Assembly: GCF_024204645.1 (NCBI RefSeq)
Contig: NZ_CP100351.1
Location: forward strand, 248,001 to 312,000
Length of the DNA: 64,000 nt
Direction: 5' to 3'
DNA from: Desulfomicrobium sp. ZS1
Lineage (GTDB): Bacteria; Desulfobacterota; Desulfovibrionia; Desulfovibrionales; Desulfomicrobiaceae
The notes under the pieces were generated by a model that saw only the letters and a program-made list of their open reading frames with translations, did no database searches and had not been told where the DNA came from. Below are positions 25,830 through 34,094 of this stretch, piece after piece. Position 1 is the first letter of the stretch, and each line of letters starts with the position of its first letter. A program made the translations under genes and the position numbers.

Positions 25830-26660
25830 ATGAATACACGCGGCGTCGCGAATGGCCGGGGAGATTTCTTTGCAGCTCTCCCCGGCCGCGTCTTTCATGT
25901 CTGGCTTATGGCCTCGTGCGTGCTGGTGCTCCTTTTCATCGTCGCCCCTCTGGCCAGAACAGTGGTTTCTCCCGATGCGCATCGGATGTGGGAGACTCTG
26001 CGTGACACGGATGTGCTGCGTTCCGTGGGGCTGTCCATGGGCGCCTCGGCCATGGCCGCGCTGCTGGCCCTGATTTTCGGTACGCCCCTGGCCTATGTCC
26101 TGGCCCGCAAGGAGTTTGCGGGCAAGAAGATCGTCGAGAGTCTCATCGATCTTCCGATCATGATCCCGCATCCGGTCATCGGCATCGCCTTTCTGACCCT
26201 GGCCGGGCGGGGCAACTGGTTTGGCCGGTTGCTCGGGAGCATGGGGATCGAGATCATGGGCACGGTCACGGGCATCACCGTGGTGCTCTTTTTCGTGGGC
26301 CTGCCCTTTTACATCAATACGGCCAAGGCCGGTTTCGAGAGCGTGCCCCCGCGCCTGGAAAAAGTTTCCCGCTCGCTTGGAGCCGGTCCCGGCGCGACCT
26401 TTTTCCGCGTGACCCTGCCCCTGTGCCGCCGCGCCATGTTGGTCGGCATGATCATGTGCATGGCCCGGGCCCTAAGCGAGTTCGGGGCCGTGGTCATCGT
26501 CGCCTATCACCCCATGATCGCCCCGGTGCTTATGTTCGAGCGTTTCACCGCCTATGGGCTCACGTATTCCCAGCCCGTGGCCGTGATCCTCATCGTGCTC
26601 AGCCTGCTGTTCTTTTTTGCCTTGCGGGTTGTTTCCCGGCCCCGAAGGAGGCACGCATGA
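25830..26660 (+). CDS. wtpB: Tungstate/molybdate ABC transporter permease (WtpB/ModB type)
   Basis: The 276-residue membrane protein has about six transmembrane helices and the EAA-loop motif EKVSRSLGAGPGATFFRVTLPLC. Family residues DLPIMIPHPVIGIAFL and ALSEFGAVVIVAYHPM are typical of molybdate/tungstate permeases. Its ATG follows the wtpA stop with no gap. The stop overlaps the ATPase start. Confidence 0.9.
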   Translation: MNTRGVANGRGDFFAALPGRVFHVWLMASCVLVLLFIVAPLARTVVSPDAHRMWETLRDTDVLRSVGLSMGASAMAALLALIFGTPLAYVLARKEFAGKKIVESLIDLPIMIPHPVIGIAFLTLAGRGNWFGRLLGSMGIEIMGTVTGITVVLFFVGLPFYINTAKAGFESVPPRLEKVSRSLGAGPGATFFRVTLPLCRRAMLVGMIMCMARALSEFGAVVIVAYHPMIAPVLMFERFTAYGLTYSQPVAVILIVLSLLFFFALRVVSRPRRRHA

Positions 26661-27697
26661 TCCGCGTCAATTCCCTGGGCCTTTGTTTTGGTGGATTTTG
26701 CTTGCGGGATGTCAGTTTCGATGTGGCTCCGGGCGAGTTTTTCGCCCTGATGGGACCGACGGGGTCCGGCAAGACTTTGATTCTTGAATCCATCGCCGGA
26801 CTGGTCGATCAGGCCCGGGGCAGCATTCATATCGCCGGGCAGAGGGTGGATAGCCTGCCCCCCGAAAAGAGAAACGTGAGCCTCGTCTACCAGGACAATG
26901 CCCTCTTCCCGCATTTGAGCGTGCTGGACAATGTTACCTACGGTCAGCGCTACCACGGCATCGCCGAGGATCAGGGTCGGCGCATGGCCCTTGAGCTGCT
27001 GGAGCGGCTTGGCCTGTCCCATGTGGCCGGGCGTTTACCCTTGAACTTGAGCGGCGGCGAGAAGCAGCGCGTGTCCCTGGCCCGCGCCCTGGCCTGCAAG
27101 CCGGATGTGGTGCTGCTCGACGAGCCGCTTTCATCCCTGGACCCCCAGTTTCGGGGGGATCTGCGCGCGACGCTCAAGGAGCTGCACCGGCATTCGGGGC
27201 TGACTTTTCTGATGGTCACCCACGATTTCGTGGACGCCCTGACCCTGGCCGATCGGGCGGCGGTGATCCGTGGAGGCGGGTTGGAACAGGTCGGGGCGGT
27301 CAATGACGTGTTTCGCAAACCGGCGACCGCGTTCGTGGCAGGCTTTGTGGGCATGAAAAATATCTTTCCCGTGGAGGGGCGCGAAGAATGCGCCCTGGGC
27401 AAAGGAGAGCATTTTGCCGTATCCGGGGCGACCACTTCCGGAAATGTGGCCTTGAGGCCTGAGGATGTGTTTGTTTCCCTGCGGGAAAATCCCTCGTCAG
27501 AAAAAATCAGTCTGCCCGGAACGTTGCTGGCTGTGTGGCACGAAGGCTTTTCCTGGTTCGCGGACGTCTCGTGCGGCAACTCCCGCTTCACCGCGGCCCT
27601 GGACCGCCAGTTTTTGGCGCAGGGCAGACTTGATCCGGGGCAGCCCGTTTGGCTGGGTTTTGCCCCGCAAAGTCTGCATTTTATGCCGGGATGTTAG
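26657..27697 (+). CDS. wtpC: Tungstate/molybdate ABC transporter ATP-binding protein (WtpC/ModC type)
   Basis: The 346-residue ATPase has Walker A GPTGSGKT, Q-loop LVYQDNALFPHLSVLDNV, signature LSGGEKQRVSLARAL, Walker B VVLLDEPLSSLD and switch histidine MVTHDFVDAL. A C-terminal domain of about 110 residues with LRPEDVFVSLRENPSSEKISLPGTL matches the TOBE-type oxyanion-sensing region, which may allow feedback by bound tungstate or molybdate. ATGA overlap with the permease gene. Confidence 0.9.
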   Translation: MIRVNSLGLCFGGFCLRDVSFDVAPGEFFALMGPTGSGKTLILESIAGLVDQARGSIHIAGQRVDSLPPEKRNVSLVYQDNALFPHLSVLDNVTYGQRYHGIAEDQGRRMALELLERLGLSHVAGRLPLNLSGGEKQRVSLARALACKPDVVLLDEPLSSLDPQFRGDLRATLKELHRHSGLTFLMVTHDFVDALTLADRAAVIRGGGLEQVGAVNDVFRKPATAFVAGFVGMKNIFPVEGREECALGKGEHFAVSGATTSGNVALRPEDVFVSLRENPSSEKISLPGTLLAVWHEGFSWFADVSCGNSRFTAALDRQFLAQGRLDPGQPVWLGFAPQSLHFMPGC

Positions 27698-27720
27698 CTT
27701 CACGCACTTGCACTGCATAA

Positions 27721-27768
27721 AGAATAGGTCCTATAGGTCCCATGAGACCTATAGGACCTATTCTTTTT
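27721..27768 (+). terminator. 19-bp-stem intrinsic terminator after wtpABC
   Basis: AGAATAGGTCCTATAGGTC, a 6-nt loop, then its perfect complement and TTTTT. Each arm contains two copies of a TAGGTCC word, so the structure also looks like a dispersed repeat used as a terminator. It ends only a few bases before the ribosome binding site of the thioesterase gene. Confidence 0.85.
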
Positions 27769-27781
27769 CAAGGAGGATTTC

Positions 27782-28234
27782 ATGACCAATACACCCGTCC
27801 AGCACCGCTACGCCGAGGATTTGAGCTACTGCTACGGTTGTGGCAAAAACAACGCCCAGGGCCTGCATATCCAGACATACTGGGATGGAGAGCAGGGCGT
27901 GGGGCGCTTTACGCCCCGGCCGGAGCATATCGCACTGCCCGGATTTGTTTACGGCGGGATGCTCGCCTCTCTGGTGGACTGTCACGGGGTGGCCACGGCC
28001 GCGGCGGCCGCTTGCGCGGACGACGGGCAGCTTTCGCGCTATGTGACCGCTTCCCTGCACGTGGATTTTCTACGGCCCACGCCCCTGGGGCCGGAACTTG
28101 AGCTTGTGGCCCGGGTTACGGAGAGGCGGGGCCGGAAGATCGTGGTGGAGGTGGAGATTTCGGCGCTGGGAGAGGTGCGTGTCCGGGGCCAGGTCGTGGC
28201 CGCGCCCATGCCCCAGACCATGGGCCGGGAGTGA
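27782..28234 (+). CDS. Hotdog-fold thioesterase (PaaI/4HBT superfamily)
   Basis: The 150-residue protein probably hydrolyses an acyl-CoA. The hotdog core shows as FVYGGMLASLVDCHGVATAAAA, where the conserved G-G-hydrophobic-D pattern carries the acid residue, and YVTASLHVDFLRPTPLGPELELVARV, the central strand set. An N-terminal CYGCGKNNAQGLHIQTYW could bind a metal or simply be a conserved cysteine pair. AAGGAGG lies five bases before the ATG. It stands alone between the wtp terminator and the convergent regulator gene. Substrate unknown. Confidence 0.85.
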   Translation: MTNTPVQHRYAEDLSYCYGCGKNNAQGLHIQTYWDGEQGVGRFTPRPEHIALPGFVYGGMLASLVDCHGVATAAAAACADDGQLSRYVTASLHVDFLRPTPLGPELELVARVTERRGRKIVVEVEISALGEVRVRGQVVAAPMPQTMGRE

Positions 28235-28316
28235 TGCCGGTCCATGGAAAACGCAGCTCGGCCCAGCAGCGGTGATTCGTTATGTATCTGTTTGGATTCA
28301 TTGATGTGAATGGGCG

Positions 28317-29723
28317 TCATGCATTTCTTTCCACGTCTCTTTCCTTGAGCAGGGCATAGATTCTCGGTCTGGACAGCCCGGAGAGTCGGCAGGCCGTTGG
28401 AATGTCGCCCTTGCTGATCAGCATCAGATTTTTCAGATACCATGTCTCCAGTTCGGCCATGTGCTTTTCGCGGTATTCCCGGAGGGTGGGAAAGGCGTCT
28501 TTGTCCGTGATGGGCGGCGTTCTTTCCTCAAGCACGGGAAGCTCCGCGACCTGCAGTCGCGCGATACTGGCGCGGATGTTTCGGGACAGATGCTGGGGGT
28601 AGAGGATGGGTTCGGTTCCGGCGCGGACCACGGCCTGGTCCAGGGCATTGACCAGTTCGCGGATGTTTCCCGGCCATTCGTACTGCATCAGCGTGTCCAG
28701 AAAATCCGGTGAAAAACCCTTGTTGTCGATGTTCAGGCGCTTGCAGGCGCGGCGGACGAAGTGGCAGATGAGATCGTTCAGGTCATCGAGCAGGTCGCGC
28801 AGGGGGGAAAGCTCAAGGCGGATTCCGCGCAGGCGGTAGAACAGGTCCCGCCGAAAGGTGTCGGCGCGCACCATGGCCTCAAGGTCACGGTTTGTCGCTG
28901 CTACCAGTCTGAAATTACTGGTGATTTCTTTCGATCCCCCCACGGGTCTGAAGCTGCGCCCTTCCAGCACGCGCAAGAATACTTTTTGCGTGCTCACGGG
29001 CAGTTCGCCCACCTCGTCCAGAAACAATGTCCCGCCGTCGGCCTGTTTGACGAGTCCTACGGAGCGATTGTCCGCGCTGGTGAACGCCCCCCGTTCATGG
29101 CCAAAAAGCATGCTTTCCACCAGCGTTTCGGGTAGAGCCGCGCAATCGACGACCACGAAAGGTTTGCCCGTGCGCGAGCTGTTGGCGTGGATGGCGCGGG
29201 CAAAGAGCTCCTTGCCGGTGCCCGTCTCGCCGGTGATGAGTACGTTTACGTCCGTGGATGCAGCCTGGGCCACGATGTCCAGGCAGGAGTTGAGCAGGCG
29301 GCTGTTGCCGACAATGCCTTCGCGCCGCAGGGAGACGGGCGCGCATTTGGCCGGGCGTTCGAGGTGATACTCCAAGGCCCTGTCCGCCAGAACCAAGAGA
29401 CGCTGCATGTTCACCGGCTTGGGCATGAAGTTCCAGGCCCCGCCACGGATCGCGGCCTCGGCCGCGTCGGGGTCGCGGCTTTTGGACATGACGATGATTT
29501 CCGGTCGCGACGGCACCTCGCGCAGAGTGGCCAGGAAGTCCAAGCTGTTCTTGCCGCTGGCCTCATCGCCAAGCAGGACCAGGGAAAATTCGCCTACGTG
29601 CAGCATGGCCAGACCCTTGGAGAGGGTCGTGCTGTGGGCCGCATGCAGGTTGTTCTTGGCCATTTCCGCCATCAGCAATTGGCAAAAAGCCATATCCCCA
29701 TCAATAATCAGAATGTTGCTCAT
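28317..29723 (-). CDS. Sigma54-dependent transcriptional regulator (NtrC-like), divergent from the hdr operon
   Basis: The 468-residue protein has an N-terminal receiver-like domain, an AAA+ domain (Walker A GETGTGKE, GAFTSA in place of GAFTGA, Walker B LFLDEVGE) and a C-terminal Fis-type helix-turn-helix (ACRLSGLSRPRIYALLKE). The receiver is atypical: the acidic pocket reads IIDGD, and the phospho-acceptor strand is LVLLGDEASGKNSL, where the normal aspartate column holds G52 unless the alignment slips one residue to D53. Start ATG 29723 follows GGGAG. No kinase gene is adjacent. It is the obvious candidate to control the hdr operon on the other strand. Confidence 0.9.
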   Translation of the reverse strand: MSNILIIDGDMAFCQLLMAEMAKNNLHAAHSTTLSKGLAMLHVGEFSLVLLGDEASGKNSLDFLATLREVPSRPEIIVMSKSRDPDAAEAAIRGGAWNFMPKPVNMQRLLVLADRALEYHLERPAKCAPVSLRREGIVGNSRLLNSCLDIVAQAASTDVNVLITGETGTGKELFARAIHANSSRTGKPFVVVDCAALPETLVESMLFGHERGAFTSADNRSVGLVKQADGGTLFLDEVGELPVSTQKVFLRVLEGRSFRPVGGSKEITSNFRLVAATNRDLEAMVRADTFRRDLFYRLRGIRLELSPLRDLLDDLNDLICHFVRRACKRLNIDNKGFSPDFLDTLMQYEWPGNIRELVNALDQAVVRAGTEPILYPQHLSRNIRASIARLQVAELPVLEERTPPITDKDAFPTLREYREKHMAELETWYLKNLMLISKGDIPTACRLSGLSRPRIYALLKERDVERNA

Positions 29724-29751
29724 GAGGGCTCCCACGGTGTTGTCTTGCTGC

Positions 29752-29880
29752 GCGAGACAGAAGTTTTATCTTTTGGGGCATCGCAAAAGTGAGAGCTGTC
29801 GACTTTGGAGTGGCCCGTGACGGCATTTGCGAAATCATGCCTCTCTCCTACGCGATTTTACTGTCTCGTCAAGCGAGACT
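29752..29880. promoter_or_regulatory. Possible regulator binding sites between the sigma54 activator and the hdr operon
   Basis: The word GCGAGAC occurs at 29752-29758 and 29873-29879, and inverted as GTCTCG at 29863-29868. The last two form GTCTCG-TCAAG-CGAGAC. Upstream activator sites of NtrC-type proteins are usually such dyads. I could not find a convincing -24/-12 sigma54 promoter downstream; TTGGCATG at 29986 lacks a proper -12 element. Confidence 0.3.
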
Positions 29881-30027
29881 CATCTTTTGTCCCAAGACGA
29901 TCTGCATTTGTCTCTCACCTGTTCTCTATGCTTTTGTGTATCCCATTTTTTAAACAACAATCTGGATTAATTTAGAATGCAAGATTTGGCATGCAATATG
30001 TTCTTACGGACAACATGAGAGAGCGTG

Positions 30028-30104
30028 GGCGTTCTGGAGCGGAGTTCTTTTACATCACTCATATGGTTTGAAATGTAATTTTGATTCCGGCGTTTGGAGC
30101 GGAG
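30028..30104. repeat. Two direct repeats in the hdr operon leader
   Basis: GGCGTTCTGGAGCGGAG (30028-30044) and GGCGTTTGGAGCGGAG (30089-30104), start to start 61 bp apart (close to six helical turns). They precede the OrfA-like gene and could be protein-binding sites. Confidence 0.55.
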
Positions 30105-30177
30105 ATTCATTTTTCGCTTTTCCAGACCAGGAGTCAATGACCTGATGCCGGGGTGCCCCTGCGAGGAGGAGTTGAGG

Positions 30178-30447
30178 ATGAAACGCAAATGGGACGCAAG
30201 GACCAAGGCGCGTATCGTGCTCGAAGGGCTCATGGGCGGGTGTGTGAACGAGATCTGCCGAAATCATGAGCTGCGGCCGGGTCTGTACTATAAATGGCGA
30301 GGGCATTTTCTGGAGCATTGCCACCTTGTTTTCGAGGAGCAGCCCAGGGCGCCAAGCCAATCGGACCTGGCGGTCGAGAACGAGAAACTCAAGCGTTTGG
30401 TGGGTGAATTGACCTTGGAACTCAACAAGGGCGGAAGTCTTCGCTGA
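30178..30447 (+). CDS. Lone IS3-family OrfA-like helix-turn-helix protein at the head of the hdr operon
   Basis: The 89-residue protein looks like the OrfA (InsE-type) DNA-binding subunit of IS3 transposases: KRKWDARTKARIVLEGLMGG, then helix-turn-helix ICRNHELRPGLYYKWRGHFLEH, then a leucine-rich coiled coil NEKLKRLVGELTLELNK. No OrfB (integrase core) follows and no inverted ends were found. GAGGAGGAGTTGAGG precedes the ATG, and only 22 bp separate it from hdrA, so it is cotranscribed with the hdr genes. It is either a remnant or a domesticated regulator. Confidence 0.75.
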   Translation: MKRKWDARTKARIVLEGLMGGCVNEICRNHELRPGLYYKWRGHFLEHCHLVFEEQPRAPSQSDLAVENEKLKRLVGELTLELNKGGSLR

Positions 30448-30469
30448 TTATGGGACAAGGGGGGATGAC

Positions 30470-32479
30470 ATGGCCAGAAGGATCGGGGTGTATGTCTGTC
30501 ATTGCGGTTCGAACATCGCGGGCAAGGTCGATTGTCCGGACGTAGCCGCTTTTGCCAGAGGACTCAAAAACGTCACCGTTGCGCGCGACTATCAGTTCAT
30601 GTGTTCGGACCCCGGACAGGATATGATCATCCGGGATATTCACGAGCATGGGCTGGACCGGGTGGTGGTAGCCTCCTGCTCGCCGCGTCTGCACGAAAAG
30701 ACATTTCAGAAGGCCTGCGCCAGGGCCGGGCTCAATCCGTACCTCATGCAGCATTGCTGCATCCGCGAGCACTGCTCATGGGTAACCGCGGACAAGGCCG
30801 AGGCCACGGCCAAGGCCAAGCACATCGTCGAGGCCGCGGTGCTCAGGGTGCGCAGGCATCAGGAACTCCACTCCCGTGAAGTGGCCGTGGTGCCCGACGT
30901 CATGGTCGTGGGCGCGGGCATCGCCGGCATCCAGGCCGCGCTTGACGTTGCCCGTTCCGGACACCGCGTCATCTTGGTCGAGAAGTCGCCGTCCATTGGC
31001 GGGCACATGGCGCAATTCGACAAGACCTTTCCCACCCTGGACTGCGCGGCCTGCATCTCCACTCCGAAAATGGTGGCCGTGGCCCAGGAACCGAACATTG
31101 AGCTCCTGACTTGGAGCGAGGTCGAGGAGGTCACGGGTTTTGTCGGCAACTACACGGTCACGGTGCGGCGCAAGGCGCGTTATGTGCGTGAGGACATCTG
31201 CACCGGGTGCGGGGCGTGCCTGGAAAAATGCCCGACCAAGGTGGTCAGTGAATTCGAGGAAGGCCTCGGCATGCGCCGGGCCATCTACCGCAATTCTCCT
31301 CAGGCCGTGCCCAGCACCCCGGTCATCGACGCCGAGCACTGCAAGATGCTCACCAAGGGCAAATGCGGCATCTGCCAGAAGACTTGTCCCACCGGAGCCA
31401 TCGATTTCACCCAGCAGGACCGCAAAGAGGTCTATCAAGTGGGCAGCGTGATCCTGGCCACGGGATACGACACCATGGATCCCACGCCCATGACCGAATA
31501 CGGTTACGGCCGTTATCCGGAGGTCTACACCGCCCTGCAGTTCGAACGCCTGAACAATGCGGTGGGGCCTACCGGCGGCAAGATTCTGATGAAGAACGGA
31601 CAGGCGCCGGAAAGCGTGGCCATCATTCACTGCGTGGGCAGCCGTGACACGAATTATCACGAATACTGCTCCCGCACCTGCTGCATGTACGCCCTCAAGT
31701 ATGACCACCTGATAAAAGACAAGGTCGGACACTCTACGCAAATCTATAATTTCTACATCGACATGCGTTGTTTTGGCAAAGGGTACGAGGAATTCTACCG
31801 CCGTGTTCAGGACGAAGGGGTGACCTTCGTGCGCGGCAGACCTTCCGAAGTCGTGCAGGAAAACGGCAAGCTGGTCGTGGTGGGCGAGGATACCCTGCTC
31901 GGGATGAGGCTGCGCGTGCCCGTGGATATGGTCATCCTGTGCACAGCCATGGAGGCTCGAGCCGATACCACGGAAGTGGCGCGCGTCTTCGGCGTGTCCC
32001 AGGGCCGGGACGGATTTTTCCTTGAGGAGCATCCCAAGCTTGGTCCCGTCTCCACGGCCTCGGACGGCATTTACCTGGCCGGAACCTGTCAGGGCCCGAA
32101 AGACATTCCCGACGCCGTGGCCCACGCCGCCGGTGGCGCGGCGCAGGCTCTGGCCTTGGCTGCGCGCGGAGTGGTGTCCATCTCCCCCACGACCTCCTGG
32201 ATCAACCCCGATATCTGCGTGGGCTGCAAGATGTGCATCGGCCTGTGCCCGTACTCGGCCATCGAGTTCGACGAGCGCCGCCACATCGCGGTCATCAACG
32301 AGGCCATGTGCAAGGGCTGCGGCAGCTGCGCCGGGCATTGCCCCAGCGGCGCGGCCCAGATCAAGCATTTCCGCCAGGTGCAGGTTTTCAACGAGATAGA
32401 CGGTCTGCTGGACCGTAAACCGGACATAATGGCCCTGATTGGAGACATCTACCAAACCGCGAACCGAGCAGGGGCGTGA
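30470..32479 (+). CDS. hdrA: HdrA-type FAD/iron-sulfur flavoprotein (first copy)
   Basis: The 669-residue protein has the full HdrA layout. The N-terminal domain carries IGVYVCHCGSNI and SCSPRLHEKTF. The FAD-binding domain has VVGAGIAGIQAALD (near residue 147) and the cluster-binding DCAACISTPKM. Inserted 4Fe-4S motifs CTGCGACLEKCP (about 244) and CGICQKTCP (about 299) follow, then the second FAD half with GIYLAGTCQGPKDIPDAV. The C-terminus has two more ferredoxin motifs, CVGCKMCIGLCP (about 583) and CKGCGSCAGHCP (about 613). In methanogens and other anaerobes HdrA holds the bifurcating FAD. Here it is followed directly by mvhD, as in other Hdr complexes. Confidence 0.93.
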   Translation: MARRIGVYVCHCGSNIAGKVDCPDVAAFARGLKNVTVARDYQFMCSDPGQDMIIRDIHEHGLDRVVVASCSPRLHEKTFQKACARAGLNPYLMQHCCIREHCSWVTADKAEATAKAKHIVEAAVLRVRRHQELHSREVAVVPDVMVVGAGIAGIQAALDVARSGHRVILVEKSPSIGGHMAQFDKTFPTLDCAACISTPKMVAVAQEPNIELLTWSEVEEVTGFVGNYTVTVRRKARYVREDICTGCGACLEKCPTKVVSEFEEGLGMRRAIYRNSPQAVPSTPVIDAEHCKMLTKGKCGICQKTCPTGAIDFTQQDRKEVYQVGSVILATGYDTMDPTPMTEYGYGRYPEVYTALQFERLNNAVGPTGGKILMKNGQAPESVAIIHCVGSRDTNYHEYCSRTCCMYALKYDHLIKDKVGHSTQIYNFYIDMRCFGKGYEEFYRRVQDEGVTFVRGRPSEVVQENGKLVVVGEDTLLGMRLRVPVDMVILCTAMEARADTTEVARVFGVSQGRDGFFLEEHPKLGPVSTASDGIYLAGTCQGPKDIPDAVAHAAGGAAQALALAARGVVSISPTTSWINPDICVGCKMCIGLCPYSAIEFDERRHIAVINEAMCKGCGSCAGHCPSGAAQIKHFRQVQVFNEIDGLLDRKPDIMALIGDIYQTANRAGA

Positions 32480-32489
32480 GGAGGATTGC

Positions 32490-32915
32490 ATGAACCAGGA
32501 ATTTGAACCCGCCATTTTGGCATTTGTCTGCAACTGGTGCACCTACACCGCCGCCGATCTGGCCGGGACCTCGCGCATGGTGCAACAGCCCAACGTACGC
32601 CTGGTGCGCATGATGTGCACGGGCATGGTCGATCCCAAATATGTCATCAAGGCCCTTTTGTCCGGGGCCGACGGGGTGCTGGTCAGCGGCTGCCATCCCG
32701 GCGACTGCCACTACATCAACGGCAACTACAAGGCCCGGCGGCGGGTCAAGCTCTTGAACGAGATCCTGCCGCAGTTCGGCATCGACCAGCGGAGGTTGCG
32801 CCTGACCTGGGTCGGAGCCAGCGAGGGCAACGAGTTTGCGGCCACGGTCAATAATTTCATCAATGAAATACGAGAGCTCGGGCCGCTGGATGTGCGCGGC
32901 ATGGCAGCCCTTTAA
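32490..32915 (+). CDS. mvhD: MvhD/FrhD-type 2Fe-2S electron-transfer subunit
   Basis: The 141-residue protein passes electrons into HdrA. Its five conserved cysteines appear in FVCNWCTYTAADLAG, RMMCTGMVD and SGCHPGDCHYINGNYKA, the normal MvhD pattern. GAGGATTGC precedes ATG 32490. In methanogens MvhD links a hydrogenase or formate dehydrogenase to HdrA; here no such catalytic subunit is encoded alongside, and the FrhB-like protein next door may be the partner. Confidence 0.92.
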   Translation: MNQEFEPAILAFVCNWCTYTAADLAGTSRMVQQPNVRLVRMMCTGMVDPKYVIKALLSGADGVLVSGCHPGDCHYINGNYKARRRVKLLNEILPQFGIDQRRLRLTWVGASEGNEFAATVNNFINEIRELGPLDVRGMAAL

Positions 32916-32935
32916 GCGGACGGGGAGGAACAATC

Positions 32936-34078
32936 ATGGCCACCACTGTACGGATTGAAGTCGGCGAAAACGGCCCGGTGCCGGCCCTGCAGGATTTTTT
33001 CAAGAAATTGCTGGCGGACGAGTCCCTGTCCGGGATCATGGTCCCCGTGCACCTTTTCGGGGGCGGCATGCCCATGCCGACCCTGGTTACCGATCCGGCC
33101 CAGCTGGACCGGGCCGACCCATTGGCTCCGGCCTTTCCTATGAATAGCGCCAAACTTGTTTCGCGTCTGAGCAAGGGCTCGGCCGGAGAGCGTTTCGCCG
33201 TGGTCATGCGCCCTTGCGAGATCCGGGCCTTCGTGGAGCTGGTCAAGCTCAACCAGGGCTCTCTGGAAGAGGTCATCCTCATCGGCATGGATTGTCCGGG
33301 AGCCTACGACAACATGCATTACCGCGAATTTCTGGGCGAGCGCGAGCCCATGGCCGCCAGCGCCGATTTCCACAAGGCCCTGGCCGAGGGTCGCAAACCT
33401 GCCGCCGTGGATCTGGCCGGGGCTTGCCGGGTTTGCGAGCATCCCACGCCGCAAGGCACGGACATAGTTGTCGGTCTTTTCGGGGGCGATATTTTATCAG
33501 GCATCCAGATCATGGCTGCCAGTCCTCGCGGCGAGGCCCTGCTCGGGGCCATGGGGCTGCCGGCGCAGGAACCGGACGGGAAGCGCGAGGCCGCTGTCGC
33601 CGCCCTGGTCAGTGAACGCGAGGTCGCGCGCGACGCCATGTTCAAGGATGTGGAGGAGCGAACCTCGACCCTGGAGAAATTGGCCCAATATCTGGGTTCC
33701 TGCGTGAACTGCTATAACTGCCGGGTGGCCTGCCCGGTCTGCTACTGCAAGGAGTGCGTCTTCAACACCGACGTCTTCGAGCACAAGCCCTGGCAATACC
33801 TGGACTGGGCCAAGCGCAAGGGCAGCCTCAAGCTGCCCACGGATACGGTCTTTTACCACCTGACGCGCATGGCGCACATGAGCACGGCCTGCGTCGGTTG
33901 CGGCCAATGCTCCAACGCGTGCCCCAACGGCGTGGAGGTCGTGGAGCTTTTCCGCACCGTGGCTGCTCGCACGCAGAAGAGTTTTGATTACGAGCCTGGC
34001 CTGAGTCTGGACCAGGCCCCGCCCCTGACGGTGTTCAGGGAGGATGAATATCAGGATACGGTTTCGCACCTGGCTTGA
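32936..34078 (+). CDS. FrhB/FdhB-like flavo-iron-sulfur subunit with C-terminal ferredoxin domain
   Basis: The 380-residue protein resembles the beta subunits of F420-dependent hydrogenase and formate dehydrogenase: MRPCEIRAFVELVKLNQGSLEEVILIGMDCPGAYD is the FAD/F420 domain signature. The C-terminal third has the cysteine cluster CVNCYNCRVACPVCYCKEC and the ferredoxin motif CVGCGQCSNACPNG. Family members exchange electrons between a flavin and a soluble carrier. In a sulfate reducer the carrier is unlikely to be F420 and could be ferredoxin or NAD(P)H; that is inference. It lies 20 bp after mvhD. Confidence 0.85.
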   Translation: MATTVRIEVGENGPVPALQDFFKKLLADESLSGIMVPVHLFGGGMPMPTLVTDPAQLDRADPLAPAFPMNSAKLVSRLSKGSAGERFAVVMRPCEIRAFVELVKLNQGSLEEVILIGMDCPGAYDNMHYREFLGEREPMAASADFHKALAEGRKPAAVDLAGACRVCEHPTPQGTDIVVGLFGGDILSGIQIMAASPRGEALLGAMGLPAQEPDGKREAAVAALVSEREVARDAMFKDVEERTSTLEKLAQYLGSCVNCYNCRVACPVCYCKECVFNTDVFEHKPWQYLDWAKRKGSLKLPTDTVFYHLTRMAHMSTACVGCGQCSNACPNGVEVVELFRTVAARTQKSFDYEPGLSLDQAPPLTVFREDEYQDTVSHLA

Positions 34079-34094
34079 ATCCGAGGAGGAGGCA

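Noticed and set aside
29986-30002. Sigma54 promoter for the hdr operon (TTGGCATGCAATATGTT)
   Set aside because: The -24 half is good, but the -12 half lacks the GC pair; too weak to list as a feature.
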